Notes: generated from the letters alone by a model not told the origin. Shown: positions 34,113 through 43,498, numbered from the stretch's first letter. The stretch: 64,000 bases of DNA from RPQJ01 sp963778185 (GCA_963778185.1 CAVZTF010000005.1:1-64000); one strand, 5' to 3'. Numbers and translations are program-made.

Positions 34113-34141
34113 ATCATACCACAGCACCCCCCGCCGACCCG
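34113..34141 (-). promoter_or_regulatory. extended -10 promoter candidate for gyrA
   Basis: On the minus strand TGGTATGAT gives an extended -10 (TG-n-TATGAT, hexamer at 34118-34113), 50 bases before the gyrA start; there is no good -35. On the plus strand tatact at 34186-34191 may serve the divergent deaminase gene. Confidence 0.4.
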
Positions 34142-34218
34142 AGCCGCCGGGGGCCCGGCGCTGCCGCTCCGCGAGGTGGACTCGGTATACTGCGCGCCCC
34201 TCCCCTGGCCCGGTCCGC

Positions 34219-35560
34219 ATGGAAGCCGTCGATACGCTCGTCACCGCACGTTGGGTCCTTCCCGTCGAGCCCGATGAACGCGTCCTCGACGACCACGCCG
34301 TCGCCATCCGGGGCGGCCGCGTGGTCGCGGTGCTGCCCGCCGCAGAGGCGCGGGTGCGATTCGACGCGGCGGAGATCCTCGAGCGGCCGCACCACGTGCT
34401 GATGCCGGGACTCGTCAACGCCCACACGCACGCGGCGATGGTCCTGCTGCGGGGCCGCGCCGAGAACCTGCTGCTCGGGCCCTGGCTGCGCTCCGCGATC
34501 TGGCCACTCGAACGTCGCTGGGTCGATCCCGAGTACGTGCGCGACGGCACGGAGCTCGCCATCGCCGAGATGCTGCGCGGCGGCGTCACCTGCTTCTCGG
34601 ACGACCACCTGTGGCCGGAGGTCGTGGCGCAGGTCTCCGCCGGGTTGCACATGCGCGCGAGCATCGGCCTGGTGGTGACCGAGGCCGCCACGAGCTGGGC
34701 CACCACCGCCGACGAGTACATCGACCGCGGCATGCGCCTGCGCGACGAGTACAAGGGTGATCCGCTGATCGCGACGCATTTCGCGCCCCACGCGCCCTAC
34801 TCGGTCACGGACGCGACACTGACGCGCGTGCGTCGCCTCGCCGACGAGCTGGACCTGCCGGTCGCCATCCACCTGCACGAGTCGGCCTGGGAAGTGGACC
34901 AGGGCGTGCAGAAGTTCGGGCGGCGTCCCCTCGCGCGCCTCGCAGCGCTGGGACTGGCGAGCCCGCAACTCGTGGCGGTGCACATGACGCAGGTGGACGA
35001 CCAGGACCTCGACACGCTGGCGCAGTCCGGCGCGAGCGTCGTGCACTGCCCGGAATCGAACCTGAAGCTCGGCAACGGCGTGTGTCCACTGCCGAGGCTG
35101 CTCGGCCGGGGCGTACGCGTCGCGCTCGGCACCGACGGCGCCGCCTCGAACAACGACCTCGACGTACTGGCCGAGGCGCGCACCGCCGGCCTCCTCGCTT
35201 CGGGCGTCTCCGCCTCGCCGGGCAGCCTGGTCCCCTCGGACCTGCTGCGCATGGCGACGCTGGAGGGCGCGCGGGTGCTCGGCCTCGGTGACGTGACCGG
35301 CAGCCTCGTGCCCGGGCAAGTGGGCCGACCTGTGCTGTCTCGACCTGCGCGAGCCGCGCAGCTGGCCAGTCAACGACGTGCCCGCCGCCGTGGTCTATTC
35401 CGCGTCGTCGCGCCAGGTCACCGACACCTGGGTGGCCGGGCGCCGGCTGCTCGCGGACGGCACGCTCATCTACCTCGACGAGGAATCCGTGCTCGCGCGC
35501 GCCGATGCGTGGCGCGACCGGCTCGACGGAACCGGCCTGGAGGCCCAGCCCGATGCATGA
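34219..35560 (+). CDS. mtaD: TRZ/ATZ-family amidohydrolase (methylthioadenosine/S-adenosylhomocysteine deaminase type), one frame break
   Basis: Metal-dependent deaminase of 5'-methylthioadenosine or S-adenosylhomocysteine. Metal site HVLMPGLVNAHTHAAM (HxH), THFAPHAPYSVTD, AIHLHESAWEVDQGVQKFG, VHMTQVDDQDLD and LGTDGAASNNDLD (catalytic Asp). Near 35315 a frame break changes VPGK-WADL, after which the conserved tail (AAVVYSASSRQVTDTWVAGR) runs to 35560. About 447 residues. The stop overlaps ubiG by eight bases; pairing of this deaminase with ubiG and gph is common in gammaproteobacteria. Confidence 0.88.
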
Positions 35561-36281
35561 CCCAGTGAACGTCGATCACGCGGAGATCGCGCGCTTCGAG
35601 TCGGCCGCCAGCCGCTGGTGGGACCCCGAGGGCGAGATCCGCACGCTGCACGAAATCAATCCCGTGCGGCTCGCCTACGTCGAGCGCGCAGGCAGCCTCG
35701 CCGGCCGCGCGATCGTCGACGTCGGCTGCGGCGGCGGCGTGCTGGCCGAAGCCATGGCGCGCGCCGGCGCGCAGGTGGTGGGACTCGACCTCGCCGAGGA
35801 ACTGCTGCGGGTCGCCGAACTGCACGCGCTCGAAGCGAACGTGCCCGTGACTTACCTGCGGGAGTCCGCGGAGCAGCATGCAGGCTCGCATGCCTCGGCC
35901 TACGACGTCGTGACCTGCATGGAAATGCTCGAGCACGTCCCCGACCCTGCGTCCGTGGTCACTGCGCTCGCGGCACTCGTGCGGCCCGGCGGCGACCTCT
36001 TCGTCTCGACCATCAATCGCACGCCGCGCGCGTACCTGCACGCAGTGCTCGGCGCCGAGTACGTGCTGCGCCTGCTGCCGGCCGGCACGCACACCTACGC
36101 CAGGTTCATCCGTCCGTCGGAACTCGCCGCCTGGGCGAAGGCGGCCGGACTCACGCTCGTGGACGTGGCCGGCTTCGACTACGACCCGTTCGCGCGCACC
36201 GCGCGCCTGTCGAGCGACGCGCGCATCAACTATCTCATGCACCTGCGCCGACCGACCGGCAGCAACCCCGCGGCTCGATGA
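35553..36281 (+). CDS. ubiG: ubiquinone biosynthesis O-methyltransferase
   Basis: Bifunctional 3-demethylubiquinone and 2-polyprenyl-6-hydroxyphenol O-methyltransferase. Typical N-terminus VNVDHAEIARFESAASRWWD, then EGEIRTLHEINPVRLAYVER, SAM motif IVDVGCGGGVLAEAMARAGA, CMEMLEHVPDPASVV and STINRTPRAYLHAVLGAEYV. 242 residues, intact. Start ATG 35553 aligns to family starts; an upstream in-frame codon at 35505 would add 16 unlikely residues. Confidence 0.95.
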   Translation: MHDPVNVDHAEIARFESAASRWWDPEGEIRTLHEINPVRLAYVERAGSLAGRAIVDVGCGGGVLAEAMARAGAQVVGLDLAEELLRVAELHALEANVPVTYLRESAEQHAGSHASAYDVVTCMEMLEHVPDPASVVTALAALVRPGGDLFVSTINRTPRAYLHAVLGAEYVLRLLPAGTHTYARFIRPSELAAWAKAAGLTLVDVAGFDYDPFARTARLSSDARINYLMHLRRPTGSNPAAR

Positions 36282-36964
36282 GCGGCTACGACGCACTCCT
36301 GCTCGACCTCGACGGCACCCTGCTCGACACCGCGCCGGACATGGGCGGGGCGCTGAACCGGCTGCGCGCCGAGCGCGGCCTCGAGCCGCTGCCGTTCGCC
36401 ACGATCCGGCCCGTGGTCTCGCACGGCGCGGTGCGACTGGTGACGCTCGGCTTTCCCGGCTCGGCCGGCGATGCGTTCGAAGCGTTGCGGTTGCGCTTCC
36501 TCGAGCTCTACGCGCAGCACCTGGCCGAGCACACGACGCTGTTCCCCGGCATCGAGGCGGTGCTCGACGAGCTCGAGGCACGCGGGCTGCCCTGGGGCGT
36601 GGTCACCAACAAGCCCGGCTGGCTCACGGATCCACTGCTGGCCGCGCTCGAACTCGATCGCCGCGCGGCCTGCGTCGTGAGCGGCGACACGCTGCCGGAG
36701 CGCAAGCCGCACCCGCTGCCCCTGCTGCATGCCGCCGCGCTGGTCCGCGTGCCGCCCGAGCGTTGCGTGTACGTGGGCGACGCCGAACGCGACATCCAGG
36801 CCGGGCGCGCCGCGGGCATGGCGACGGTCGTCGCCGCCTACGGGTACCTCTCCGAGCAGGACGACCCGGGCGGCTGGCAGCCGACGGGAATCGTCGCGGA
36901 GCCCGGCGAACTGCGCGACTGGATGGCTCCGCAGGCCACGAGACTCTCCGGCGCCCGCCCATGA
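36278..36964 (+). CDS. gph: phosphoglycolate phosphatase (HAD superfamily)
   Basis: HAD hydrolase: motif I LLLDLDGTLLDTAPDMGGAL with nucleophile Asp, motif II VVTNKPG, motif III lysine in ERKPHPLPLLHAAA and motif IV YVGDAERDIQAGRAAGM. Normally clears 2-phosphoglycolate from DNA repair. 228 residues. Overlaps ubiG (ATGA) and rmuC (ATGA), one operon. Confidence 0.88.
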   Translation: MSGYDALLLDLDGTLLDTAPDMGGALNRLRAERGLEPLPFATIRPVVSHGAVRLVTLGFPGSAGDAFEALRLRFLELYAQHLAEHTTLFPGIEAVLDELEARGLPWGVVTNKPGWLTDPLLAALELDRRAACVVSGDTLPERKPHPLPLLHAAALVRVPPERCVYVGDAERDIQAGRAAGMATVVAAYGYLSEQDDPGGWQPTGIVAEPGELRDWMAPQATRLSGARP

Positions 36965-38238
36965 ACTGGAACTCTCCCGCCACCCTGGTGCTGATCGCGC
37001 TGGCGCCGGTCGCCGCGCTGGTGGCTGGCTGGCTGATCGGCCGGCGGCGAGTTCATGCGCTCGAACTCGAGCTGGCCACGGCCTGCGCAGAGGCGCGCTC
37101 CGCCGCCGATCTCGCCCGGGAGCGCGAGTACGCGCTCGACCTCGCGCTCGAGCGGCTGCGCGCAGGCTTCGACACCGTCGCCGGCGAGGCGCTGCGCAAC
37201 AACAGCACGCTGTTCCTCCAGCTCGCCCGGCAGACGCTCAGCCAGCAGCAGGAAACCGCCTCGCGCAATCTCGGCGAGCGCGAGAAGGCGGTCGAGACGA
37301 TGCTCGCCCCGGTGCGCGAGGCCCTCGCCCGCACGCACGAGCAGATCGCGCGCATCGAGAAGGAGCGCGCCGAGAGCTTCGGCGCACTGCGCAGCTCGAT
37401 CGAGAGCGTCGCGCTCGGCCAGCAGGCGCTGCAGCGCGAGACGCGCAACCTGGTCACCGCGCTGCGGCGACCGGAGGTGCGCGGCCAGTGGGGCGAGATG
37501 ACGCTGCGCCGCCTCGCGGAGCTCGCCGGCATGGTCGAGCACTGCGATTTCGTCGAGCAGGCGCACGTGCAGGGCGAGGACGGGGCGTTGCGCCCCGACA
37601 TGATCGTGAACATGCCGGACGGCCGGCAGCTGGTCGTCGACGTGAAGACGCCGCTCGACGCCTATCTCACGGCCGTCGAGGCGGTGAACGACGATGATCG
37701 CGCGCTCGCCATCAAGCGCCACGCCCAGGCGGTCGTCGAGCGCGTGCGCCAGCTCTCCTCCAAGGCCTACTGGGCGCAGTTCGAGCGCAGCCCCGACTTC
37801 GTCGTGCTGTTCATCCCGGGCGACCAGTTCCTCACCGCCGCGATCGGCGAGATTCCCACGCTGCTCGAGGACGCGATCCGCCAGCACGTGATCATCGCCA
37901 CGCCGTCGAGCTTCGTCGCCCTGCTCAAGGCCGTGGCCTACGGCTGGCGACAGAACGTGCTCGCCGACAACGCGGCGCGCATCCAGGAACTGGCCGAGGA
38001 CCTGTACAAGCGACTCGCGAAGTTCACCGAGCACATCGCGCGGATCGGCAAGTCGCTGGGACAGAGCGTGGACGCCTACAACAGCGCGGTCGGCTCGCTC
38101 GAGCGCCAGGTGCTGCCGGGCGCGCGCAAGTTCACGGAGCTCGGCCTGCGGCCGGAGCGGGAGATCGAGGAAATCGCGCCCGTCGAGAAGCTGGCCCGGG
38201 AGCCGCGGGCCGCCGAGGGGGACGCCGCCGATGAGTGA
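36961..38238 (+). CDS. rmuC: DNA recombination protein RmuC
   Basis: N-terminal membrane helix (ATLVLIALAPVAALVAGWLI), a long coiled coil (residues about 35-170), then the RmuC nuclease-like domain: RRPEVRGQWGEMTLRRLAEL, RPDMIVNMPDGRQLVVDVKT (PD-(D/E)xK-like core) and PSSFVALLKAVAYGWRQNVL. RmuC limits genome rearrangement at inverted repeats. 425 residues, intact. Confidence 0.92.
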   Translation: MNWNSPATLVLIALAPVAALVAGWLIGRRRVHALELELATACAEARSAADLAREREYALDLALERLRAGFDTVAGEALRNNSTLFLQLARQTLSQQQETASRNLGEREKAVETMLAPVREALARTHEQIARIEKERAESFGALRSSIESVALGQQALQRETRNLVTALRRPEVRGQWGEMTLRRLAELAGMVEHCDFVEQAHVQGEDGALRPDMIVNMPDGRQLVVDVKTPLDAYLTAVEAVNDDDRALAIKRHAQAVVERVRQLSSKAYWAQFERSPDFVVLFIPGDQFLTAAIGEIPTLLEDAIRQHVIIATPSSFVALLKAVAYGWRQNVLADNAARIQELAEDLYKRLAKFTEHIARIGKSLGQSVDAYNSAVGSLERQVLPGARKFTELGLRPEREIEEIAPVEKLAREPRAAEGDAADE

Positions 38239-38992
38239 GACCGATATCGACGTACGCGCCAACGTGCCCCCGCCCGGAGCGCTCGCCAACCGTGTGATCC
38301 TCGTCACCGGAGCGAGCGGTGGCCTCGGCAGTGCGCTCGCGAAAGCCTGCGCGGCGCTCGGCGCGCGCGTCGTGCTGAGCGGCCGCAAGGTGACCAGGCT
38401 CGAGGCCGTCTACGACGCGATCGTGGCGAGCGGCGCGCCGCGGCCGTCCATCGCCCCGCTCGACCTCGAGCGCGCCGACGCGACGCACTATGCCGCCCTC
38501 ATGGAGGCCGTGCGCAGCGAGTTCGGCCGCCTCGACGGACTCGCGCACGTCGCGGGGCTGCTCGGCGAGCGCGCGCCCATCGAGCACTACGACGTCGTCA
38601 CCTGGATGAAGGTGATGCACGTCAACGTGAATGCGACGTTCATCCTGACCCAGGCCCTGCTGCCATTGCTGCGGGCGTCCGAGGATGCCTCGGTGGTGTT
38701 CACGACGAGCGGCGTGTCGGTGCGCGGCCGCGCCTACTGGGGCGCGTATGCCGCCTCGAAGTTCGCGGTGGAGGGCCTGATGCAGGTGCTGGCGGACGAG
38801 GTCGAGAACACGACGCACATCCGCGTGAACAGCGTGAACCCGGGGAAGCTGCGGACGCCGATGCGCGCGAAGGCCTACCCCGGCGAGGATCCGGCTTCGG
38901 TGCCGCTGCCCGAGCAGGCGCTCTCGCCCTTTCTCTACCTGCTCGGTCCCGACAGCCGCGGCGTCAACGGCCGCCGCTTCGACGCCCAGTAG
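38231..38992 (+). CDS. YciK-type short-chain dehydrogenase/reductase
   Basis: SDR Rossmann protein: cofactor loop ILVTGASGGLGSALAKACAA, DGLAHVAGLLGERAPI (NNAG equivalent), catalytic Ser in VFTTSGVSVRG and YWGAYAASKFAVEGLMQ with the YxxxK pair. C-terminal VNSVNPGKLRTPMRAKAYPG is typical of YciK. 253 residues. Overlaps rmuC by eight bases. Its substrate is unknown. Confidence 0.88.
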   Translation: MSETDIDVRANVPPPGALANRVILVTGASGGLGSALAKACAALGARVVLSGRKVTRLEAVYDAIVASGAPRPSIAPLDLERADATHYAALMEAVRSEFGRLDGLAHVAGLLGERAPIEHYDVVTWMKVMHVNVNATFILTQALLPLLRASEDASVVFTTSGVSVRGRAYWGAYAASKFAVEGLMQVLADEVENTTHIRVNSVNPGKLRTPMRAKAYPGEDPASVPLPEQALSPFLYLLGPDSRGVNGRRFDAQ

Positions 38993-39752
38993 CGCGGCGT
39001 GGCGGTCGCGGGCGCGACTGCCCGGAGATCGCGAGCACCGCATCGAGAACCTCGCCGTCGAGGTCCCGCGAGCGGCCGCGAGGCAGGTCGCGGGGCAACG
39101 TCACCGGCCCCCAGCGGACCAGCATGATGCGGCTCACCTTGAGCCCGGCCGAATCGAACAGCGCGCGCACCGCACCGCGCGGCGGATTGCGCTCCGCGGT
39201 GACCTTGAACCAGGCGTTGGTGGCGCTGCCCTCGAGCCGCTCCACGGAGGCGAACGCGACCTCCTCGCCCTCGACGTCCACGAGGTGCGGGATGGCCGGC
39301 CACTCGTCCGTGTCCTTCGGCCGCAGCGCCCGCACGCGATACTCGACGGGCAGCGCGCGTCCGAGCCTGGCCGCGGCCGACGCAAAGGCGCCGTCACTGG
39401 CCATGATCAGCAGGCCGTCCTCGCCATAGCCGAGCGCGTTCACGGGGAGCCAGCGGCCCGAGCGCAGCGATGGCAGGCGCGTCTCGACGCCGGAGCGCTC
39501 GTCGCCCTGCTGGCGCTTGAGCATTTCGCCACTCGGCTTGTGGTAGACGATCACGCGCATCGTGGGCGCGCTCGCGATGCGCTTCGTGACGTCGCGCCCG
39601 TCGACGACGACGCGGTCGGCGGGGCCCACGCGTTGCCCGACCACGGCGGGCTTGCCGTTCACCAGTACCCGTCCCTCGACGATCCAGCCCTCGACCTGTC
39701 GGCGCGAGCCGATGCCGTGCTGGGCCAGGAGCTTGTGCAGGCGCTCGTCCAA
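38964..39752 (-). CDS. RluB/RsuA-like pseudouridine synthase family protein lacking the usual catalytic Asp
   Basis: N-terminal S4 RNA-binding domain (LHKLLAQHGIGSRRQVEGWI, VEGRVLVNGKPAVVGQRV) followed by an RsuA/RluB-type synthase domain (MRVIVYHKPSGEMLKRQQGD, RLPSLRSGRWLPVN, VEYRVRALRP, LKVSRIMLVRWGPVTLPRDL). In the family the catalytic Asp sits in G-R-L-D-x-N/x-T/S-x-G-L-L. Here the segment is NALGYGEDGLLIMASDG, with Gly at that position and no R-L-D. 262 residues. Its 3' end overlaps the convergent SDR gene by 29 bases. It could be an inactive or repurposed synthase; activity through the nearby E-D is speculative. Confidence 0.8.
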   Translation of the reverse strand: MDERLHKLLAQHGIGSRRQVEGWIVEGRVLVNGKPAVVGQRVGPADRVVVDGRDVTKRIASAPTMRVIVYHKPSGEMLKRQQGDERSGVETRLPSLRSGRWLPVNALGYGEDGLLIMASDGAFASAAARLGRALPVEYRVRALRPKDTDEWPAIPHLVDVEGEEVAFASVERLEGSATNAWFKVTAERNPPRGAVRALFDSAGLKVSRIMLVRWGPVTLPRDLPRGRSRDLDGEVLDAVLAISGQSRPRPPRRATGRRSGGR

Positions 39753-39760
39753 GCGCGCGG

Positions 39761-40504
39761 CTAGTGCTCGGTGTCGGCAGGCGGCGCCGCGACCAGCGTC
39801 GGCGCCTGCGGGTCTTCCGACGGCTCGCCGTCGTCCTCGTCGTCGGTCTCCTCATCGGCCGCCAGCTCATCGGCCGCCTGCGCGTCGGCGGCCGGCGCCT
39901 CGAGCGCGGGAGGGTCGGTCGGCACCGGTTCGCCGCCCGGGAACTCGAGCTGCACGCTGATGTCGTCGAGGTCCCGCAGCTCGGCCAGCGTCGGCAGGTC
40001 GTCGAGGCTCTTCAAGCCGAAGTAATCGAGGAACTCGCGCGTCGTGCCGAGCAGCTCGGGGTGGCCCGGCACCTCGCGATGGCCGACGACGCGGATCCAG
40101 TTGCGCTCGTGCAGCGTGCGCATGATGGTGGAGGCGACCGTAACGCCGCGGATGTCCTCGATCTCGCCGCGCGTGACCGGCTGGCGGTACGCGATCAGCG
40201 CGAGCGTCTCGAGCAGCGCGCGGGAATAGCGGCTCGGCCGCTCCTGCCACAGCCGCGAGACGATCTCCGCGTATTCGGAGCGCACCTGCACCCGCCAGCC
40301 GCTCGCCACCTCGCGCAGTTCCACGCCGCGACCGGCGAGGCGCCCTTGCAGGTCGGCGAGCGCCTCGCGCACGGCGTCGGCGGCGGGACGCTGGGGTTCC
40401 TCGAAGAGTTCCAGGATCTGCTCGACGGTGACGGGACGCCCCGCGGCGAGCAGCACGGCCTCGAGCACGTTGGTCAGCGGATGTTCGCTCATGGTTTCGC
40501 TCAT
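39761..40504 (-). CDS. scpB: segregation and condensation protein B
   Basis: Kleisin-interacting winged-helix protein of the SMC-ScpAB condensin. LTNVLEAVLLAAGRPVTVEQ, QVRSEYAEIVSRLWQERPSR, LLETLALIAYRQPVTRGEIE and GHREVPGHPELLGTTREFL are diagnostic. C-terminal 60 residues are Ala/Asp/Glu rich and low complexity. 247 residues; ATGA-type overlap with scpA upstream. Confidence 0.93.
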   Translation of the reverse strand: MSETMSEHPLTNVLEAVLLAAGRPVTVEQILELFEEPQRPAADAVREALADLQGRLAGRGVELREVASGWRVQVRSEYAEIVSRLWQERPSRYSRALLETLALIAYRQPVTRGEIEDIRGVTVASTIMRTLHERNWIRVVGHREVPGHPELLGTTREFLDYFGLKSLDDLPTLAELRDLDDISVQLEFPGGEPVPTDPPALEAPAADAQAADELAADEETDDEDDGEPSEDPQAPTLVAAPPADTEH

Positions 40505-41421
40505 GATTCAGTCCGGTTGCCGGCCTCGAGCCGGTCGTTGTCGATGACGAGCGTGACGTGCCGCGGCGCGCCCGCACGCACGTGGATGGGCGCGTAGGGC
40601 TCCGACTGCACGATCTCGATCAGCCCCTCGCGCAGCAGCTCGAGGATGGCGGAGAAGGTCACGGTGACGCCCATGCGCCCTTCCTCGGGACGGAAGAGCT
40701 GCACGAACTCGACGAAGGCCTGGTCGCGCAGCGCGCCGAGGACGTCGGACATGCGCTGTCGCACCGAGAGTCGCTCACGCTGGACGTGGTGGTGCGCGAA
40801 CATCTCGGCGCGGCCCATCACGTCCTTCAGCGCGACCAGCATCTCCTGCAGCGTGACGTCGGGCAGCAGGCGCACCACGCGGCGCTCCGCGAGCTCGGCC
40901 GAGGCCGGGAACGTGTCGCGGTCGATGCGCGGCAGCTGCTCGATGTCGGCGGCGGCACTCTTGAAGCGCTCGTACTCCTGCAGGCGGCGCACCAGCTCCG
41001 CGCGCGGGTCGTCCTCCTCCGTGGCCTCGCCCTGCGGCCGCGGCAGCAGCATCCGCGACTTGATCTCGGCAAGCGTCGCGGCCATCAGCATGTACTCGCC
41101 GGCCAGCTCGAGCTGCAGCTCCTGCATCAGCTCGATGTACTGCATGTACTGCTTCGTGATCTCCGCGAGCGGGATGTCGAGGATGTCGAGGTTCTGCCGG
41201 CGGATGAGGTACAGCAGCAGGTCGAGCGGACCCTCGAACGCCTCGAGAAAGACCTGCAGCGCGTCGGGCGGGATGTAGAGGTCGCGCGGCATCTGCGTGA
41301 GCGGCTCGCCCTCCACGACGGCAAACGGCATCTCACCCTGCTCCGCGATCTCCGCGACGTGCGGCTCCGGCGCGGCGGGCGGCGGAATGCTCTCGACGAG
41401 CCTCAAGTCGGGCTTGGTCAT
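40501..41421 (-). CDS. scpA: segregation and condensation protein A
   Basis: Kleisin subunit bridging SMC heads. FLEAFEGPLDLLLYLIRRQN, IPLAEITKQYMQYIELMQEL, EYMLMAATLAEIKSRMLLPR and a C-terminal winged helix (VTVTFSAILELLREGLIEIV). 306 residues, with an Arg/Pro/Glu-rich leader before the kleisin domain. Directly downstream of trpS. Confidence 0.93.
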   Translation of the reverse strand: MTKPDLRLVESIPPPAAPEPHVAEIAEQGEMPFAVVEGEPLTQMPRDLYIPPDALQVFLEAFEGPLDLLLYLIRRQNLDILDIPLAEITKQYMQYIELMQELQLELAGEYMLMAATLAEIKSRMLLPRPQGEATEEDDPRAELVRRLQEYERFKSAAADIEQLPRIDRDTFPASAELAERRVVRLLPDVTLQEMLVALKDVMGRAEMFAHHHVQRERLSVRQRMSDVLGALRDQAFVEFVQLFRPEEGRMGVTVTFSAILELLREGLIEIVQSEPYAPIHVRAGAPRHVTLVIDNDRLEAGNRTES

Positions 41422-41430
41422 GCGGATTCC

Positions 41431-42648
41431 TCAGCGGTAGACGAGGCCCATGGCCTGCTTCACGTCGTCGAGCGTCTGCCCGGCGACGGCGCGGGCCTTC
41501 TCGCAACCCTCGGCGATGATGCCGCGCACCAGGTCGGGATTGTCCTCGTACTCCTGGGCGCGCTGGCGCATCGTCGTGATCTCCTCCACCACGCGGTCGA
41601 TCAGCGGCTTCTTGCACTCGAGGCAGCCGATGCTGGCCGTGCGGCAGCCGTGGTCGACCCAGCGCCGGGTCTCTTCGCTGGAGTAGAGCTTGTGCAGGTC
41701 CCACACCGGGCATTTCTCGGGATTGCCCGGGTCCGTGCGCCGCACCCGCGCGGGATCCGTCTGCATGGTCTTGAGCTTGGCCGCGACGGCGTCGGGGTCT
41801 TCGCGCAGGCCGATCGTGTTGCCGTAGGACTTCGACATCTTGCGGCCGTCGAGCCCCGTCACCTTGGGCGTGGCGGTGAGCAGCGCGTCCGGCTCGGTCA
41901 GGATCGTCCTGCCGGTGCCCTCGAGGTAGCCCATCAGGCGCTCGCGGTCCGCGAGCGTCAGGCGCGAGTTGCCCTCGAGCAGCGCGCGCGCCTTGGCGAG
42001 CGACACTTCATCGCCCTGCTCCTGGTAGTTGCGGCGCAGCGCGCGGTAAAGGCCGGCGTTCTTCGCCCCGAGGTTCTTGACGGCCCGCTCGGCCTTGGCC
42101 TCGAAGTCCGGCTCGCGGCCGTAGATGAAGTTGAAGCGCCGGGCAATCTCGCGGGTGATCTCGACGTGCGCGACCTGGTCCTCGCCGACCGGCACGTACA
42201 TCGGCCGGTACAGGAGGATGTCCGCGCTCTGCAGCAGCGGGTAGCCCAGGAACCCGTAGGTCGCGAGGTCCTTCTCCTTGAGCTGCTCCTGCTGGTCCTT
42301 GTACGTGGGCACGCGCTCGAGCCAGCCGAGCGGCGTGATCATCGACAGCAGCAGGTGCAGTTCCGCGTGCTCCGGCACCCGCGACTGGATGAAGAGCGTG
42401 GCCACCGCCGGGTTCAGGCCCGCCGCGAGCCAGTCGATCACGATCCGCCAGGTGCTGGCCTCGATGTCCGACGTGTCGTCGTACCCGGTCGTGAGCGCGT
42501 GATAGTCGGCGATGAAGAAATAGCAGTCGTACTCGTACTGCAGCTCGGTCCAGTTCTTGAGGGCGCCGTGGTAGTTGCCGAGGTGCAGACTGCCCGTCGG
42601 TCGCATTCCCGAAAGCACGCGGCGGGGGGTCGAAACGGAGGAACTCAA
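41431..42648 (-). CDS. trpS: tryptophanyl-tRNA synthetase, long form
   Basis: Class I aminoacyl-tRNA synthetase. HIGH-like motif GMRPTGSLHLGNYHGALKNW, VGEDQVAHVEITREIARRFN and KMSKS motif TGLDGRKMSKSYGNTIGL. About 405 residues, longer than the ~330-residue E. coli enzyme, because an extra ~65-residue block (ALRRNYQEQGDEV...EPDALL) precedes KMSKS. A Cys pair (IGCLECKK plus CPVWD upstream) lies near the C-terminus. Start TTG 42648 is the best in frame; there is no ATG. Confidence 0.92.
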   Translation of the reverse strand: MSSSVSTPRRVLSGMRPTGSLHLGNYHGALKNWTELQYEYDCYFFIADYHALTTGYDDTSDIEASTWRIVIDWLAAGLNPAVATLFIQSRVPEHAELHLLLSMITPLGWLERVPTYKDQQEQLKEKDLATYGFLGYPLLQSADILLYRPMYVPVGEDQVAHVEITREIARRFNFIYGREPDFEAKAERAVKNLGAKNAGLYRALRRNYQEQGDEVSLAKARALLEGNSRLTLADRERLMGYLEGTGRTILTEPDALLTATPKVTGLDGRKMSKSYGNTIGLREDPDAVAAKLKTMQTDPARVRRTDPGNPEKCPVWDLHKLYSSEETRRWVDHGCRTASIGCLECKKPLIDRVVEEITTMRQRAQEYEDNPDLVRGIIAEGCEKARAVAGQTLDDVKQAMGLVYR

Positions 42649-42789
42649 GGCACACCCTCGCGACGAATTCGCCGCCTAAACATTACAAATATCAGATAGT
42701 TACAACGCCTTTCTCACGGCCGACAGAGACAGTCGCGGCCGCGGTGCCGACGCGAACGCGGGATTATACGCAGCCGCGCAGGACAGTCG

Positions 42790-43410
42790 TCATTCGAATG
42801 CGGCGACGTCGCCCTTGCCGCTGCGGATGACCACCGGGGCCGGCCCCGACAGGTCCACGACGCTGCTGGGCTCGACACCGCCCTGGCCGCCATCGATGAC
42901 GAGGTCCACCGCGTGCGCGAGCCGCTCCCTGATTTCCTGCGGGTCGGTCAGCGGCGCGGGGTCGCCGGGCAGCAGCAGCGTCGAGCTCATGATCGGCTCG
43001 CCGAGCTCGGACAGCAGCATGCGCACGATCGCATTGTCCGGGACGCGTATGCCGATGGTGCGCCGCTTCGGGTTCTGGAGGCGCTTGGGCACTTCGCGCG
43101 TCGCCTCCAGGATGAAGGTGTAGGGCCCGGGCGTGAACGCCTTGAGCGTGCGGTACTGGATGTTGTCCACGCGGGCGTAGGTGGCGATTTCCGAGAGGTC
43201 GCGGCAGACCAGCGTGAAGTTGTGGTTCTTGTCGGTCTCGCGGATGCGTTCGATGCGCTCCATCGCCTCCTTGTCGCCCATCAGGCAACCGAGCGCGTAG
43301 CACGAATCCGTCGGGTAGACCACGACGCTGCCGTCGCGGATGGCGGCGATCGCCTGGCGCACGAGGCGCGGCTGCGGGTTCACCGGATGTATGGAGAGCA
43401 GCAGAGCCAT
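42790..43410 (-). CDS. YciO/YrdC/Sua5-family protein (L-threonylcarbamoyladenylate synthase-like)
   Basis: RNA-binding YrdC fold: VVYPTDSCYALGCLMGDKEA, RETDKNHNFTLVCRDLSEIA, YTFILEATREVPKRLQNPKR, GIRVPDNAIVRMLLSELGEP and IMSSTLL. The ALG-C-L-M and KNH wording is typical of YciO rather than TsaC proper, so the role in t6A synthesis is uncertain. 206 residues, intact, divergent from yciB. Confidence 0.85.
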   Translation of the reverse strand: MALLLSIHPVNPQPRLVRQAIAAIRDGSVVVYPTDSCYALGCLMGDKEAMERIERIRETDKNHNFTLVCRDLSEIATYARVDNIQYRTLKAFTPGPYTFILEATREVPKRLQNPKRRTIGIRVPDNAIVRMLLSELGEPIMSSTLLLPGDPAPLTDPQEIRERLAHAVDLVIDGGQGGVEPSSVVDLSGPAPVVIRSGKGDVAAFE

Positions 43411-43427
43411 GGTTTGCGGAACGGCCG

Positions 43428-43456
43428 TTGGGTACGGCGAACGACTTGGCTATGAT
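43428..43456 (+). promoter_or_regulatory. sigma-70 promoter candidate for yciB
   Basis: TTGGGT (43428-43433), exactly 17 bases, then TATGAT (43451-43456), 43 bases before the yciB ATG. Five of six -10 positions match consensus. Confidence 0.5.
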
Positions 43457-43498
43457 ACCCGCCCCGGCCATGCGCCGCCGTTCCCCGCCCCTCCCCGA

